A stretch of DNA of 64,000 nucleotides from Streptomyces tateyamensis (GTDB taxonomy: Bacteria > Actinomycetota > Actinomycetes > Streptomycetales > Streptomycetaceae). The stretch is from assembly GCF_003205575.1 (NCBI RefSeq), contig NZ_PYBW01000024.1, forward strand, positions 31,753 through 95,752, read 5' to 3'. How positions within the stretch are numbered: position 1 is the first letter of the stretch; each line of letters starts with the position of its first letter. This document shows, one piece after another, positions 25,762 through 34,085 of this stretch. A model generated the notes under the pieces. That model saw nothing but the letters and a program-made list of their open reading frames with translations, ran no database searches and was not told where the DNA came from. The translations under genes were made by a program, and so were the position numbers.

Positions 25762-26868
25762 ATGTCCATCACCCTTACCGACCGGGACCGTCCGGAGCTG
25801 CAGAAGGCCCTTGGGGCGATCGTCGATTCGGGCTTCGCCGGGGTACAACTGCGCGTGAACGACGAACGGGGCGAGTGGGTCGGCAGCGCCGGGGTGCGCA
25901 AGCTGGGCGAAGACGACAAGCCACCGACCGACGGCCGGTTCCGGATCGGCAGCAGCACCAAGACCTTCACCGCGACCGCGGTGCTGCAACTGGTGGCCGA
26001 GGGCAGGATCGGGCTGGACAGCCCGGCCGACGACTACCTGACCCGGTTCGACCTGGACCGGCGGATCACGGTGCGGATGCTGCTGCAGCACACCAGCGGG
26101 CTGTTCAACTACACCGGCGAGTACTACGAGGACGGGACGGTCGCGCCGGGAATCCCCTGGCAGGGCCAGGAGTACGTGGACCGCCGGTTCCACACCTACC
26201 GGCCGGAGGAACTCGTGCGGCTGGCGCTCTCCAAGCCGGCCCGGTTCGAGCCGGGAACGGACTGGAGCTACTCCAACACCAACTACGTCCTCGCCCGGCT
26301 GCTGGTCGAGGACGTCACCGGCCGCCCGTTCGCCGAGGAGATGCAGCGCCTGGTCCTGCAGCCGCTGGGACTTACGGCCACCGTGGTACCGGACGCCTCG
26401 CCGGAGATCCCCGAGCCGCACGCCCACGCCTACTACCGGTACGAGCACGACGGCCAGTGGAAGCTGGTCGACGTCACCCGCTCCAACGCCTCCTGGATCT
26501 CCGCCGCCGGTGACATGATCTCGACCACCGAGGACCTCCACACGTACTTCTCCGCCCTGATGACCGGCAAGCTCCTCCCGGACTCGCTGCTGGTCGAAAT
26601 GCGCACGCCGCACCCCGAACTCGGCTACGGCCTGGGCCTGTTCGTGGAGGAGACGGCGGGCGGCACCCTCGTCCACCACAACGGCGGCTTCTGGGGGTGG
26701 GCGACCCTGATGTACAGCACGCCCGACGGCAGCAGGACCCTGACCGCCTCACTCACCACCGGGGACGCCGAACTCGACTTCGCCGCAACGGCCGAGATGT
26801 TCCAGAAGGCGCAACAGCGGCTCCTCAAGGAGGTGTTCCGCCAGGAGCCGGCCGAGCCGGCTCAGTAG
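25762..26868 (+). CDS. Serine hydrolase of the class C beta-lactamase / DD-peptidase fold
   Basis: A 368-residue protein. ATG 25762 has GAAGGAG 8 bases upstream. Motifs are complete: SxxK as GSSTKTFTATAV, YxN as YSNTNYVL and the third box HNG in LVHHNGGFWGW. The core PTDGRFRIGS ... HTSGLFNYTG is typical of D-alanyl-D-alanine carboxypeptidase/esterase EstB-type enzymes. No signal peptide is seen, so a cytoplasmic esterase-like role is likelier than wall remodelling. Confidence 0.87.
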   Translation: MSITLTDRDRPELQKALGAIVDSGFAGVQLRVNDERGEWVGSAGVRKLGEDDKPPTDGRFRIGSSTKTFTATAVLQLVAEGRIGLDSPADDYLTRFDLDRRITVRMLLQHTSGLFNYTGEYYEDGTVAPGIPWQGQEYVDRRFHTYRPEELVRLALSKPARFEPGTDWSYSNTNYVLARLLVEDVTGRPFAEEMQRLVLQPLGLTATVVPDASPEIPEPHAHAYYRYEHDGQWKLVDVTRSNASWISAAGDMISTTEDLHTYFSALMTGKLLPDSLLVEMRTPHPELGYGLGLFVEETAGGTLVHHNGGFWGWATLMYSTPDGSRTLTASLTTGDAELDFAATAEMFQKAQQRLLKEVFRQEPAEPAQ

Positions 26869-27001
26869 CCAGTACCCAGGCTCAGCCGGCATCCAGGCGT
26901 AGCCTCGTCGAGGCAGGTGTGGGCCCTGACCGCCCGCCGGCCTGGACGGAATCGTCCCGGCGATACCGCCCAGGCGCCGTGAAGCTCTTGTGAATCTCCC
27001 G

Positions 27002-27340
27002 CTGTGACCGCGAACAGCTCCAGCAGGAGGCCCGGATCTCCCTCAGTGAACTGGGCCGCCGGGTCAACCTCAGTCCGTCAGCCACCACCGAGCGGGTACG
27101 GAACCTGGAGTCGCTGGGCGTCATCACCGGTTACCACGCCGCCGTGGACCTGGCCAAGGTCGGCTACCCGGTGCTCGCCGTCGTCCGGCTCAAGTACCCC
27201 GGCAACCGCCACCAGCCGCTGCACCAAGTGCTCGCCGAGGCCGCAAGATCCTGGAGTGCCTGCGCACCACCGGAGACGACTGCTACACCCTCAAGTGCTA
27301 CACCCTCAAGGTCGCCGCACCGTCCGATCCGCCGGCCTGA
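27002..27340 (+). pseudogene. Decayed Lrp/AsnC regulator
   Basis: The frame containing LQQEARISLSELGRRVNLSPSATTERVRNLESLGVITG is an Lrp HTH, continuing through AAVDLAKVGYPVLAVVRLKYPGNRHQPLHQVL. A frameshift follows near 27240: the neighbouring frame resumes with KILECLRTTGDDCYTLK. A TGA precedes the HTH in frame, so no start exists, and the sensor domain is cut short after VAAPSD. This gene is broken at both ends and in the middle. Confidence 0.8.
27281..27310 (+). repeat. 15-bp tandem duplication
   Basis: TGCTACACCCTCAAG occurs twice in immediate succession (27281-27295 and 27296-27310) inside the Lrp remnant, duplicating residues CYTLK. A slippage event in a gene no longer under selection. 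Confidence 0.95.
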
Positions 27341-27397
27341 CCGGCTCTCAATTCGCCTGACAGCAAACCGATTACGGGAGTGCGCTTCCGGCTGTCG

Positions 27398-27524
27398 TCA
27401 GCTGGCGCTGTCCACGGAGCCGGCGATGCCCTTCAGCGCGTCGCCGAAGTCCGTGGTGTCGCTGGCCGGCGGCGGGGTGACGGTGATCGCTGCGGTGCCG
27501 TAGTCGGAGCAGTCGGCCGTCACG
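27398..27524 (-). pseudogene. C-terminal tail of an exported/lipoprotein-like gene
   Basis: The minus strand reads ADCSDYGTAAITVTPPPAS and then DTTDFGDALKGIAGSVDSAS before a stop at 27398. The Cys-Ser pattern and Thr/Pro-rich region resemble the ends of streptomycete lipoproteins. No upstream start or signal peptide remains. It sits beside the Lrp remnant in a decayed stretch. Confidence 0.45.
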
Positions 27525-27671
27525 TCGAATGTTCACGAACTTTCCGGACCGCACGCTACACCCGACCTACGACCGCGAACGAGCCGGTATCGGTCCCGTT
27601 GCCGGGACTGGTACCGGCCCTGACGGCGGCAGCGCCACGCTGCCGCCCCCTGAGAACCACCGGCCAGATGC

Positions 27672-27696
27672 GCGGGCCGGCGAATCGCCGGCCCGC
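27672..27696. terminator. Perfect 12-bp palindrome after the monooxygenase-like gene
   Basis: GCGGGCCGGCGA and its complement TCGCCGGCCCGC around a single A, 30 bases beyond the stop of the minus-strand ABM gene. It likely acts as a terminator-type hairpin; no T-tract. Confidence 0.6.
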
Positions 27697-27725
27697 TCGG
27701 GAAACCGGCCCGCGTCGTGTCCGAG

Positions 27726-28334
27726 TCAGTCGCGGCGGTCGAGGAGGACCACCTCGAACTCCTCCAGCGCGATGAGGTTCATCGAGGTTTCCGCTACCGC
27801 CTTCGCCCGGCTGGCGGCCTGGGCGCTGCGGGAGGCGACCAGCGCCTCACGGGTGGCCCACAACGTGCCGACCGAGCCGAGTCCGGTGCGACGGTCCGCG
27901 AGGAGTGCGGCTCCGGCGAAGCCCGGCGTCGCCTGGAAGGCGGGCACGGCGGCGGACCGGAACTGCTCGGCCATCTTGTCGAGGTTCTCCAGTGGGAGCT
28001 GGAAGCGCCCCAGCCGGAATCCGCCTCCCGCCTCGACCTGAGGGCTCGGCGTGAAGGCCAGCGCCTCCGTGGTCATCACGGACTGCGACGATGCGAAGGG
28101 CGCCAGCAGCTCGGCCCGACGCTGCTGCAGGTGTTCGTTGCTGGCCTGGGCCTGTTCGAGGCTCTCCCACCAACTGCCCATGATGATCTTGCCGACCTCG
28201 CGGTCGGCGAAGAGTCCGTATCCCTGGTAGCCGGGCTCGCCGGAGAGCAGCTTGACGGCCTCCACCAGCAACCCGTCCAGGGCCTGGTCGATCCTTTGCG
28301 GATCGCCTGTCACATAAGCCGTACGTACGTACAT
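27726..28334 (-). CDS. Tandem antibiotic biosynthesis monooxygenase (ABM)-like domain protein
   Basis: A 202-residue soluble protein with two ferredoxin-like dimeric alpha/beta barrel repeats: first MYVRTAYVTGDPQRIDQALDG ... GSWWESLEQAQASNEH; second RFQLPLENLDKMAEQFRSAAVPAF ... VGTLWATREALVASR. The Trp-Glu motif (SWWES, LWATRE) is typical of ABM/EthD-type folds. Such proteins act as heme- or quinone-modifying monooxygenases or as ligand binding proteins; which applies here is unknown. A single-gene unit, followed by a hairpin. Confidence 0.75.
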   Translation of the reverse strand: MYVRTAYVTGDPQRIDQALDGLLVEAVKLLSGEPGYQGYGLFADREVGKIIMGSWWESLEQAQASNEHLQQRRAELLAPFASSQSVMTTEALAFTPSPQVEAGGGFRLGRFQLPLENLDKMAEQFRSAAVPAFQATPGFAGAALLADRRTGLGSVGTLWATREALVASRSAQAASRAKAVAETSMNLIALEEFEVVLLDRRD

Positions 28335-28550
28335 GAACGGCCCCCATTCCTGTCTCGCCTACCCCCTGCTTACGACGCTCCTCCGGCGGATTGGCCGTCG
28401 CAAGTCGGAGATGGGGGCCGGAACCTGAACCGCAACCGGAGGGAGACAGGGCGGCGTGCCCAGCCGCGGAGCCCTGAGACGGCCACGACCTCGCCCGGGC
28501 TGTCGAAGATCACGACCGCTTCCGGCAGGACCACGGGCTTGGCCTCCCCC

Positions 28551-29345
28551 TCACCCCCGGGGCGGCCGCGGCAGGAAGCTGCTGGTGCGGGCCACGTAGG
28601 CGTCCCAGCCCGGCTTGGCGGCGCTCAGTTGGCGCTCCAGCAGGGGCCGGCCGCTGCCGAAGGCGAGCAGGTAGGTCATCAGCACCGGGCTCAGCACGAA
28701 CGCCCAGCCGATCGGGCGGGCGGCGGCCAGCAGGAAGAGGGCCCACCAGACGCAGGTGTCGCCGAAGTAGTTGGGGTGGCGGGTCCAGGACCACAGGCCG
28801 CGGTCCATCACCTGGCCGCGGTTGGCGGGGTCGGCCTTGAAGCGGGCCAACTGCCAGTCGCCGACCGTCTCGAAGAACATGCCGAGGGTCCACAGGGCGA
28901 CCGCGGCCCAGGCCAGCGGGCCGAGCGGGGCGGTGAGGTACTGGGCGGCCTGGACCGGTAGCGAGACGAACCAGACGAGCGCGGCCTGCAGCAGGTAGAC
29001 CATCCGGAGGGCGTAGGCCGCGCGCCGCTCGGGCGGGGCCTTGGCCAGCAGCCGGGCGTAGCGCGGGTCCTCGCCATGGCCGCGAGAGCGCCACCAGATG
29101 TGGGCCGCCAGCCGCAGGCCCCACACCGTGACCAGGAGGGTGGCCAGCAGGCGGCGCGCCGGGTCGCCGTGGCCGGCCGAGAGCAGGTAGCCGGTCCAGG
29201 CGACGGCGGTGAAGCCCAGCCCCCAGGCCACGTCGACACCGCGGTGCCGGCCGGTGCGCAGGCCGACCGCGAAGGCGGCGAGCAGGACGAGCAGTGCCGC
29301 GCCGGCTGTGGCGGCGAGGTTGACGGCGAAGGCGGTGGCGTTCAC
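28551..29345 (-). CDS. DUF1295 membrane protein (steroid 5-alpha-reductase-like)
   Basis: A 264-residue integral membrane protein, last gene of the light-operon. GTG 29345 overlaps the end of the methyltransferase before it. About seven helices; the C-terminal signature DRGLWSWTRHPNYFGDTCVWW and QLSAAKPGWDAYVARTS is the hallmark of DUF1295/steroid reductase-type proteins, which bind NADPH at this RHPNYFG loop. By operon context it may reduce or otherwise modify methylated fatty acyl chains made by the upstream enzymes. The link to lipids is an inference. Confidence 0.85.
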   Translation of the reverse strand: MNATAFAVNLAATAGAALLVLLAAFAVGLRTGRHRGVDVAWGLGFTAVAWTGYLLSAGHGDPARRLLATLLVTVWGLRLAAHIWWRSRGHGEDPRYARLLAKAPPERRAAYALRMVYLLQAALVWFVSLPVQAAQYLTAPLGPLAWAAVALWTLGMFFETVGDWQLARFKADPANRGQVMDRGLWSWTRHPNYFGDTCVWWALFLLAAARPIGWAFVLSPVLMTYLLAFGSGRPLLERQLSAAKPGWDAYVARTSSFLPRPPRG

Positions 29346-30616
29346 GGCTGCCCCTGTCCCTGGTACCAGTCGGCCGGGGTGGCGGATGCGCCGCTCGCGC
29401 CGGCGGCGGTGGGGCGGACGGCGAGGATCTGGTCCACGCCCATCCGCCGCTCGCTGAACGCCAGCGAGCTTCCGGCCAGGTAGAGCTGCCACAGACGGAC
29501 CGTCACCTCGCCCACCAGGGCGGTGAAATCGGGTCGGCGCTCGCGCAGGTTCTCGTACCAGGCGTCGATGGTCCGGGCGTAGTGCTCGCGCAGCGCCTCG
29601 ACGTTGCGGACCTCGAGTCCCGCGGTCTCCAGCAGGGCGACGGTTTCGCCGACCGGGCGCATCGACATGTCGGGGGCGATGTACGTCTCGATGAAGGCAC
29701 CGCCGCCGGGCGCGGCCGAGCCCCGGGACATCTGCTGGACCAGCAGCCGGCCCTGCGGATGCAGCAGACCGTGCAGGCGGCGCGCGAAGGCGGGGTACTG
29801 CTGGTCGCCGACGTGCTCGCCCATCTCGACGCAGCTGATCGCGTCGTACGGTCCGTCGGCGATCTCCCGGTAGTCGCGCAGCCGGACGGTCACCAGGTCG
29901 CCGAGGCCGGCCGAGTCGACCGCGGCGGTGGCGAAGGCGTGTTGGCGCTGGGACAGGGTGACGGCGGTGACCTGTGCGCCGTAGTGCCGGGCGGCGTGCA
30001 CGGCCAGCGCGCCCCAGCCGCAGCCCACGTCGAGCAGGCGGCTGCCGGGGTGGAGGGCGAGTTTGCGGCAGATCAGGTCGAACTTGGCTTCCTGCGCGCT
30101 CTGCAGGCTGTCGCTCTTGGGGGTCCAGTATCCGCAGGAGTAGGCCATGGCGGGGCCGAGCAGCAGGGCGTAGAACTCGTTCGACAGGTCGTAGTGGTGG
30201 CTGATCACCGCCCGGTCGCGGGCCCGGCTGTGCAGGGTCCCGTGCACCCGGGCGCGGCCGCCGACCGGCGCTGGGCGCGGCCCGAGTGCGCCGAGTCGGG
30301 CGGCGGTCGCGAGCAGCCCGGGCCAGTCCCGCAGGCCCGGGCGCAGCGGGCCGAGTCCGGCCAGCGCGGCCCGGACCTGCGACAGGGCGGGGGCCAACTC
30401 CCCCACCACCTCGAGGTCGCCGCTGAGGTAGGCCTCCGCCAGCCCGAGCTCCCCGGGCTGCCAGAGCAGGCGGCGCAGCGCGCGCCGGTTGCGCAGCACC
30501 ACGCTCGGCCCGTCGGCGGGCCCCGCCGTGGAGCCGTCCCAGGCCGTCAGGTGGAACGGCAGCGGGCGGCCCGACAAGCCGGTGAGCAGCGCGGCCAGCC
30601 GGGTGGCGGGGGTCAT
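29342..30616 (-). CDS. Cyclopropane-fatty-acyl-phospholipid synthase family methyltransferase (second)
   Basis: A 424-residue SAM-dependent enzyme acting on unsaturated acyl chains of phospholipids. Seen: ISHHYDLSNEFYALLLGPAMAYSCGYW (CFA signature), SAM motif LLDVGCGWGALAVHAA, ISCVEMGEHVG with the catalytic carboxylate region, and QQMSRGS. The start ATG overlaps the previous stop (TGATG). It differs from the first methyltransferase in the operon, notably in EMGEHVG versus EMIEAVG, so the two probably catalyse different methylation or cyclopropanation steps. Confidence 0.9.
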   Translation of the reverse strand: MTPATRLAALLTGLSGRPLPFHLTAWDGSTAGPADGPSVVLRNRRALRRLLWQPGELGLAEAYLSGDLEVVGELAPALSQVRAALAGLGPLRPGLRDWPGLLATAARLGALGPRPAPVGGRARVHGTLHSRARDRAVISHHYDLSNEFYALLLGPAMAYSCGYWTPKSDSLQSAQEAKFDLICRKLALHPGSRLLDVGCGWGALAVHAARHYGAQVTAVTLSQRQHAFATAAVDSAGLGDLVTVRLRDYREIADGPYDAISCVEMGEHVGDQQYPAFARRLHGLLHPQGRLLVQQMSRGSAAPGGGAFIETYIAPDMSMRPVGETVALLETAGLEVRNVEALREHYARTIDAWYENLRERRPDFTALVGEVTVRLWQLYLAGSSLAFSERRMGVDQILAVRPTAAGASGASATPADWYQGQGQP

Positions 30617-31911
30617 CACGCGTCCTCCCCGCGAGTGAGCAGTAGCTGCTGGACGTCCAGGTAGCCGGTGCGGAACCCGGCTTCGGAGTAGGCGAGGTAC
30701 AGCTCCCACATCCGCCGGAACACCGCATCGAAGCCGAGGTCGGCGACCTCGCCGGCCCGGTCGGTGAACCGCTCGCGCCACAGCCGCAGGGTCTGCGCGT
30801 AGTGCGGGCCGAAGGAGTCGCAGGCCGCCACCCGCAGGCTGGTGTGGCGGGCGGTGGCCTGCCGGATCGCCTCGGTGGAGGGGATCTGGCCGCCGGGGAA
30901 GATGTACTTCAGGATCCAGGTGTAGGTGCCGCTGCTGGCGAGCATCCGCTCGTGCGGCATGGTGATGGCCTGCAGTGCCACCCGCCCGCCGGGGGCCAGC
31001 ACGCGGTCGATGGTGGCGAAGTAGGCGGGCCAGAACGGGCGGCCGACGGCCTCGATCATCTCCACGCTGAGCACGGCGTCGTACTCGCCTTCGGCGGCGC
31101 GGTAGTCGTTCAGCCGCACCGTCACCCGGTCGGCCAGGCCGGCCTGCTGGGCCCGGCGCCGGGCGAGCTCCGCCTGCTCCGCGGAGAGTGTCAGGCTGGT
31201 GACCCGGGCCCCGCGGGCGGCCGCGCGGATCGCCAACTCGCCCCAGCCGGTGCCGATCTCCAGCACCCGGGTGCCTCGGCCGACCCGGGCCAGGTCGAGC
31301 AGCCGGTCGATCTTGCGGTGCTGGGCGGCGGCCAGGTTCTCCCAGCAGGCGAGCGGCGCACCGCCGGGCTCGGTCGGGAAGAGGGCCGCGGAGTAGGACA
31401 GGGTGGAGTCGAGGAAGAGCGCGAACAGCTCGTTGGACAGGTCGTAGTGGCGGCGGATGTTGGTCCGCGCGTTGTCGGGCGTGCTCAACTCGCCCGCGGG
31501 CGGCCGCTGGACGTACAGGCGGCGCAGCCACTGCGCGCCGGTCGGCACCAGGGTCTCGGGGGCGACGGCCAGTTCGGTGAGCAGCGCGACCAGGTCCGGC
31601 GAGTCCCAGTCGCCGGCCTGGTAGGACTCCCCGAAGCCGATCAGGCCGCTCTCGCCCACCCGGTGGAAGAACGCACCGGGCCGGTGCAGCCGCAGCACCG
31701 GGGCGCCGGCGGGGGCCGGTGCGAGCAGGCGGCCGTGCGGCAGTTCGACACGCAGGCCGCGCCGACGGGCGGCGCGGCGCAGCAGCCGCTCGGCCACCGC
31801 CGCCCGCAGCGGCACGTGCGGGACGCGGGTGACGTCCGGCCAGCGGCCACCGTCCACCCGATCGTCCGGGTTGTCCGGGTGGGGTGCTAGGCGGTCGACG
31901 GACAGGGTCAT
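30616..31911 (-). CDS. Cyclopropane-fatty-acyl-phospholipid synthase family methyltransferase (first)
   Basis: A 431-residue member of the same family: TNIRRHYDLSNELFALFLDSTLSYS, SAM motif VLEIGTGWGELAIRAA, DAVLSVEMIEAVG, and ITMPHERMLASSGTYTWILKYIFPGGQIPS, the full CFA/mycolic acid synthase order. The FPGG segment and the E in SVEMIEAVG are typical of active enzymes. The start overlaps the DUF1365 stop, and the stop overlaps the next start, so translation is coupled. In this operon type it is thought to add a methyl to membrane acyl chains under light or oxidative stress. Confidence 0.92.
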   Translation of the reverse strand: MTLSVDRLAPHPDNPDDRVDGGRWPDVTRVPHVPLRAAVAERLLRRAARRRGLRVELPHGRLLAPAPAGAPVLRLHRPGAFFHRVGESGLIGFGESYQAGDWDSPDLVALLTELAVAPETLVPTGAQWLRRLYVQRPPAGELSTPDNARTNIRRHYDLSNELFALFLDSTLSYSAALFPTEPGGAPLACWENLAAAQHRKIDRLLDLARVGRGTRVLEIGTGWGELAIRAAARGARVTSLTLSAEQAELARRRAQQAGLADRVTVRLNDYRAAEGEYDAVLSVEMIEAVGRPFWPAYFATIDRVLAPGGRVALQAITMPHERMLASSGTYTWILKYIFPGGQIPSTEAIRQATARHTSLRVAACDSFGPHYAQTLRLWRERFTDRAGEVADLGFDAVFRRMWELYLAYSEAGFRTGYLDVQQLLLTRGEDA

Positions 31912-32693
31912 CGGAGGCAGCCCCTCTGTTCGGTGGACGGTCGGGGGTGGACCGGCAGGCCGCGCAGCCAGAGCCGGACCCCTTGGAGACGGATGTGGAC
32001 GCTGACCCACAGGGTCGAGAACGGGTGGCGCACCACGGCCCGCAGCAGCTGACCGGGGCCGGCCGCGCGCCGGGTGCCGCGCACGGTGGCGGTGAAGGCG
32101 CGCCCGCCCTCGCGGTCGAGGTGGACGGTCAGGGCGAGCCGCTCGCCCGGCACCGGCAGCGCCATCCGGTACTCGCCGTCGACGGGGAAGAACGGCGAGA
32201 CGTAGAACTCCTTGGCCTGCCGCGCCCGTCCGTGTGCGTCGGGGCACAGCAGGTAGCGGTGGCGTCCGCCGTAGGTGTTGTGCACCTCGGCGACGGTGCA
32301 CAGCGCCCGGCCCCGGCTGTCGTAGCACCAGAAGACCGTCAACGGGTTGAACACGTGCCCCAGGGAGCGGGCCTGAGCCAGCATCAGCACGCGGCCGCCG
32401 GACAGGTCGAGGCCGTTCGAGGCCAGGTAGCGGTCCAGGTCCTGACGGATCGTCAGGCCAGGGGTGGCGCAGTACTCGGCGGCCGGAAAGGAGGCCAGCC
32501 TGCGCAACGGCCAGGGGAGGGCCGGCGGATGGTCAAGGTCGACCAGCCACAGGTAGGTGCGGTGTTGGAAGGCGTGGTGCAGCGGGGCGGTGCGCACGTG
32601 GCTGATCCGGCACTCGTACAGCGCGGCCCGCCACGGGCCGGCCGGCACGGCCGGCGGGAGGACGGCCGCCGCAGCGGTCTGTGCGGCGGTCAC
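31908..32693 (-). CDS. DUF1365 family protein
   Basis: A 261-residue protein without obvious membrane segments. Conserved stretches: ISHVRTAPLHHAFQHRTYLWLVDLD at the start, VLMLAQARSLGHVFNPLTVFWCYD, VAEVHNTYGGRHRYLL, and KEFYVSPFFPVDGEYRMALP. DUF1365 is known mainly as a constant partner of the FAD-dependent oxidoreductase and CFA synthase in bacterial stress operons; its reaction is not established. Start and stop overlap both neighbours by 4 bases, so it is translated as part of the lipid operon. Confidence 0.9.
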   Translation of the reverse strand: MTAAQTAAAAVLPPAVPAGPWRAALYECRISHVRTAPLHHAFQHRTYLWLVDLDHPPALPWPLRRLASFPAAEYCATPGLTIRQDLDRYLASNGLDLSGGRVLMLAQARSLGHVFNPLTVFWCYDSRGRALCTVAEVHNTYGGRHRYLLCPDAHGRARQAKEFYVSPFFPVDGEYRMALPVPGERLALTVHLDREGGRAFTATVRGTRRAAGPGQLLRAVVRHPFSTLWVSVHIRLQGVRLWLRGLPVHPRPSTEQRGCLR

Positions 32694-34018
32694 GGCGCAC
32701 CCACCCCGAGCAGGGCGCGGGCGGCCGCCAGGCCCGCGCGGCAGCCGTCCTCGTGGAACCCCCAGCCGTGGTAGGCGCCGGCGAACGCGGTGCGTCCGGT
32801 GCTGAGTTCGGGCAGCCGGGCCTGGGCGGCGACGCTCTCCGTCGTGTACACGGGGTGCTCGTACACGGTGCGGGAGACCACGTGCTCGGGCGCGACGGGG
32901 TGGTCCGCGTCCTCGTTGAGGGTCACCAGGTAGTCCTCGGCGGTGTCGAGGCCGAGCAGGCGGTTGAGGTGGTAGCTGACCCGCACGCCCGCGGCATCGT
33001 CGGCGCAGTGCGCCATCCGGTAGTTCCAGGAGGCCCGGGCCCGGGCGGCGCGCGGCAGTTGGGCGGTGTCGCGGTGCAGCACGGTGGGGTTGCGCGAGTA
33101 GTGGAAGGCGCCGAGCACCTCCTGTTCGGCCCGGCTCGGGTCGGCCAGCAGGGCGAGCGCCTGGTCGGCGTGGGTGGCGATCACGACGGCGTCCACCTCG
33201 GTGGTCCGACCGTCCCGCGTGGTGACCGCCACCCCGTCGACGTAGCGGCGCACCGTCCGCACCGGCGCGCCGCGGTGGACCGCCGGCAGGCGTTCGGCGA
33301 TCCGGGACACATAGTCCTGCGAGCCCCCCACCACGGTGCGCCAGCGGGGCGAGCCGGTGACCGAGAGCATGCCGTGGTTGGCCAGGAAGTTGAAGAGGTA
33401 CCGCGCGGGGTAGTCGCCGGCCAGGTCCGGGGCGCAGGACCAGACGGCGGCCACCACCGGGGTGCTGAAGTGGCTGGTGAAGTACGGCGAGAAGCCGCCG
33501 TCCGCCAGGAACTCACGCAGCGTCGGGTCGCCCGCGCCGGGGTCGGCCAGCAGCCGGCGGGCCCGGCGGTGGAAGCGCGGCACCTCGGCGAGCATCCGCA
33601 GGTACCGCCCGCGGCGCAGCGCGTCCGCCCGGGCCAGCAGTCCGGCCGGGCCGCGCGCGCCCGCGTACTCCAGCCCGCAGCCGTCGCACCGCACCGACAT
33701 GCTCATCTCGCTGTCACGGGTGGTGACGCCCAGTTCACGGAACATCGCCACCAGGTGCGGGTAGGTCCGCTCGTTGTGCACCAGGAACCCGGTGTCCAGC
33801 GCCACCCGGCGGCCGTCGGCGCCCGTCGCCCACTGCGTGTGGGCGTGGCCGCCCAGCCGCTCGTCGGCCTCGAAGAGCGCGACCGCCACCCCGGCCCGGT
33901 GGAGCTGGTAAGCAGCCGTCAGCCCGGCGACACCGGAGCCGACCACGGCGACCGTCCCCCGGCCGCCGGCCCGCCCTCGTCCCGCTGCCGTCCCACCGTC
34001 AACTTCTGCCACCACCAT
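32690..34018 (-). CDS. FAD-dependent oxidoreductase (amine oxidase/desaturase-like) of the lipid operon
   Basis: A 442-residue flavoprotein. The Rossmann motif VAVVGSGVAGLTAAYQLHRAG lies near residue 22 and is followed by ALFEADERLGGHAHT, matching the NAD(P)/FAD oxidoreductases that accompany DUF1365 and CFA genes. The substrate region has YLFNFLANHGMLSVTGSPRW and the end FAGAYHGWGFHEDGC is typical. In Rhodobacter the related light/singlet-oxygen gene set includes fatty-acid desaturating flavoproteins that lead to furan fatty acids; a similar role here is inferred. GGGAGGACTCC precedes ATG 34018; the gene lies 67 bases after the LitR stop. Confidence 0.88.
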   Translation of the reverse strand: MVVAEVDGGTAAGRGRAGGRGTVAVVGSGVAGLTAAYQLHRAGVAVALFEADERLGGHAHTQWATGADGRRVALDTGFLVHNERTYPHLVAMFRELGVTTRDSEMSMSVRCDGCGLEYAGARGPAGLLARADALRRGRYLRMLAEVPRFHRRARRLLADPGAGDPTLREFLADGGFSPYFTSHFSTPVVAAVWSCAPDLAGDYPARYLFNFLANHGMLSVTGSPRWRTVVGGSQDYVSRIAERLPAVHRGAPVRTVRRYVDGVAVTTRDGRTTEVDAVVIATHADQALALLADPSRAEQEVLGAFHYSRNPTVLHRDTAQLPRAARARASWNYRMAHCADDAAGVRVSYHLNRLLGLDTAEDYLVTLNEDADHPVAPEHVVSRTVYEHPVYTTESVAAQARLPELSTGRTAFAGAYHGWGFHEDGCRAGLAAARALLGVGAP

Positions 34019-34085
34019 GGAGTCCTCCCACCCTTCTCACCTCCGATTCGGAGCGGGAGGCCAGGTGGTTTGCTCCAAATGGCGG

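Noticed and set aside
28551..30728. A 725-residue fusion of methyltransferase and DUF1295
   Set aside because: The long frame is a shadow extension; the DUF1295 GTG start at 29345 overlaps the separate methyltransferase stop, and the N-terminal part is Arg/Pro-rich.
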